Below, in pieces: positions 63,772 to 64,000 of a stretch of 64,000 nt of DNA; within the stretch, counting starts at the first letter, position 1; every line of letters begins with the position of its first letter. The notes beneath the pieces are model-generated. The model worked only from the letters and a program-made list of their open reading frames with translations. It did not search any database and had not been told where the DNA came from. The position numbers and the translations under genes are program-made. The DNA is from Clostridium sp. CM027 (GTDB lineage: Bacteria > Bacillota > Clostridia > Clostridiales > Clostridiaceae): contig NZ_CP077725.1 of NCBI RefSeq assembly GCF_024730565.1, forward strand, positions 1,240,001 to 1,304,000, in the 5' to 3' direction.

Positions 63772-63903
63772 ATTAATTCCCCCTTTTATATATATAAAGT
63801 AACTCCATACATAAAATAGATTCCATGTCGTTTACAAAAAAGCTTTAACTTCAAATTATATTTTGTTGCAAATTTCAGGAAGCATACATGCTGGCGTACA
63901 AAA

Positions 63904-63932
63904 AATAACACCGCTATCTAGCCGGTGTTATT
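63904..63932 (-). terminator. Terminator duplicated from 1098
   Basis: AATAACACCG-GCTAGATAG-CGGTGTTATT with TTTTTTG following on the minus strand. The preceding TATAAAATAGATATTTACAAA plus TAA (split here for length) would end a gene with YKIDIYK-stop coming from beyond the window. Confidence 0.6.
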
Positions 63933-64000
63933 TGTAAATATCTATTTTATATGAGAACCCTATTTATTTAATTTTAAAGTTTTTAAAGTAGTATTTCTTA

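Overview
The window is AT-rich and reads as chromosome of a low-GC, spore-forming Firmicute, most likely Clostridium sensu stricto. The support is strong GGAGG-type ribosome sites, frequent TTG/GTG starts, a T-box in front of a threonyl-tRNA synthetase, BceRSAB-type peptide-resistance modules, a MurNAc PTS operon, an AmmeMemoRadiSam pair and LytTR/DUF3021 genes. This is inference from gene content; no 16S or other marker is present.

Layout. 1-3.3 kb: an XRE regulator with a pentad-repeat tail, glycerol dehydrogenase, and a decayed stretch with a presenilin-like membrane fragment. 3.3-18.1 kb: two complete two-component/ABC modules of the bacitracin-sensing type (3.3-7.9 and 13.5-18.1 kb). Between them lie a Fic protein, a nitroreductase, a Vat/CatB-type acetyltransferase, two pseudogenes and a sigma/anti-sigma pair. 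18.4-25.9 kb: a dicarboxylate-type symporter, a DUF2809 protein, a flavodoxin gene split by an IS1182-family element with a clean 8-bp target duplication, a small YidC and a TGS-less ThrRS under T-box control. 26.4-33.0 kb: a PTS/phosphorylase operon for an alpha-glucoside (EIICB, EEP-fold hydrolase, mutarotase-like protein, beta-phosphoglucomutase, GH65). 33.1-43.5 kb: a PASTA Ser/Thr kinase, a glutathione peroxidase, two oleate hydratases flanking a TetR regulator, a nucleotidyltransferase, a radical SAM protein and two pseudogene scraps. 43.6-52.6 kb: DUF2207 and LemA, a ThDP enzyme, and the MurNAc operon murQ-murP-mupG-murR. 52.6-57.9 kb: a strongly structured intergenic RNA candidate, a LytTR operon, and AmrS with an AmrB-AmrA fusion carrying an in-frame TAG. 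57.9-64 kb: a gene graveyard (aminopeptidase, Tn3 transposase, group II intron RT and surface-protein scraps), a 173-aa cysteine-rich octapeptide-repeat protein, an ABC transporter that has lost Walker A, and a broken small secreted protein.

A dispersed repeat family runs through the window. A larger palindromic element (about 65-130 bp) carries a CCCACTT/AAGTGGG hairpin, and a small companion hairpin of form AGC-NCC-GNA-GGN-GAT occurs at eight sites with covarying stems. Copies sit in the leaders of the first ABC operon, the symporter and the flavodoxin gene (where one supplies the ribosome site), and one forms the last codons of the ThDP enzyme. The most interesting items are this repeat family, the approximately 215-nt structured RNA at 52681-52895, the cysteine-rich repeat protein at 61152, the TAG-interrupted AMMECR1 domain, and the presenilin-like fragment at 2581.
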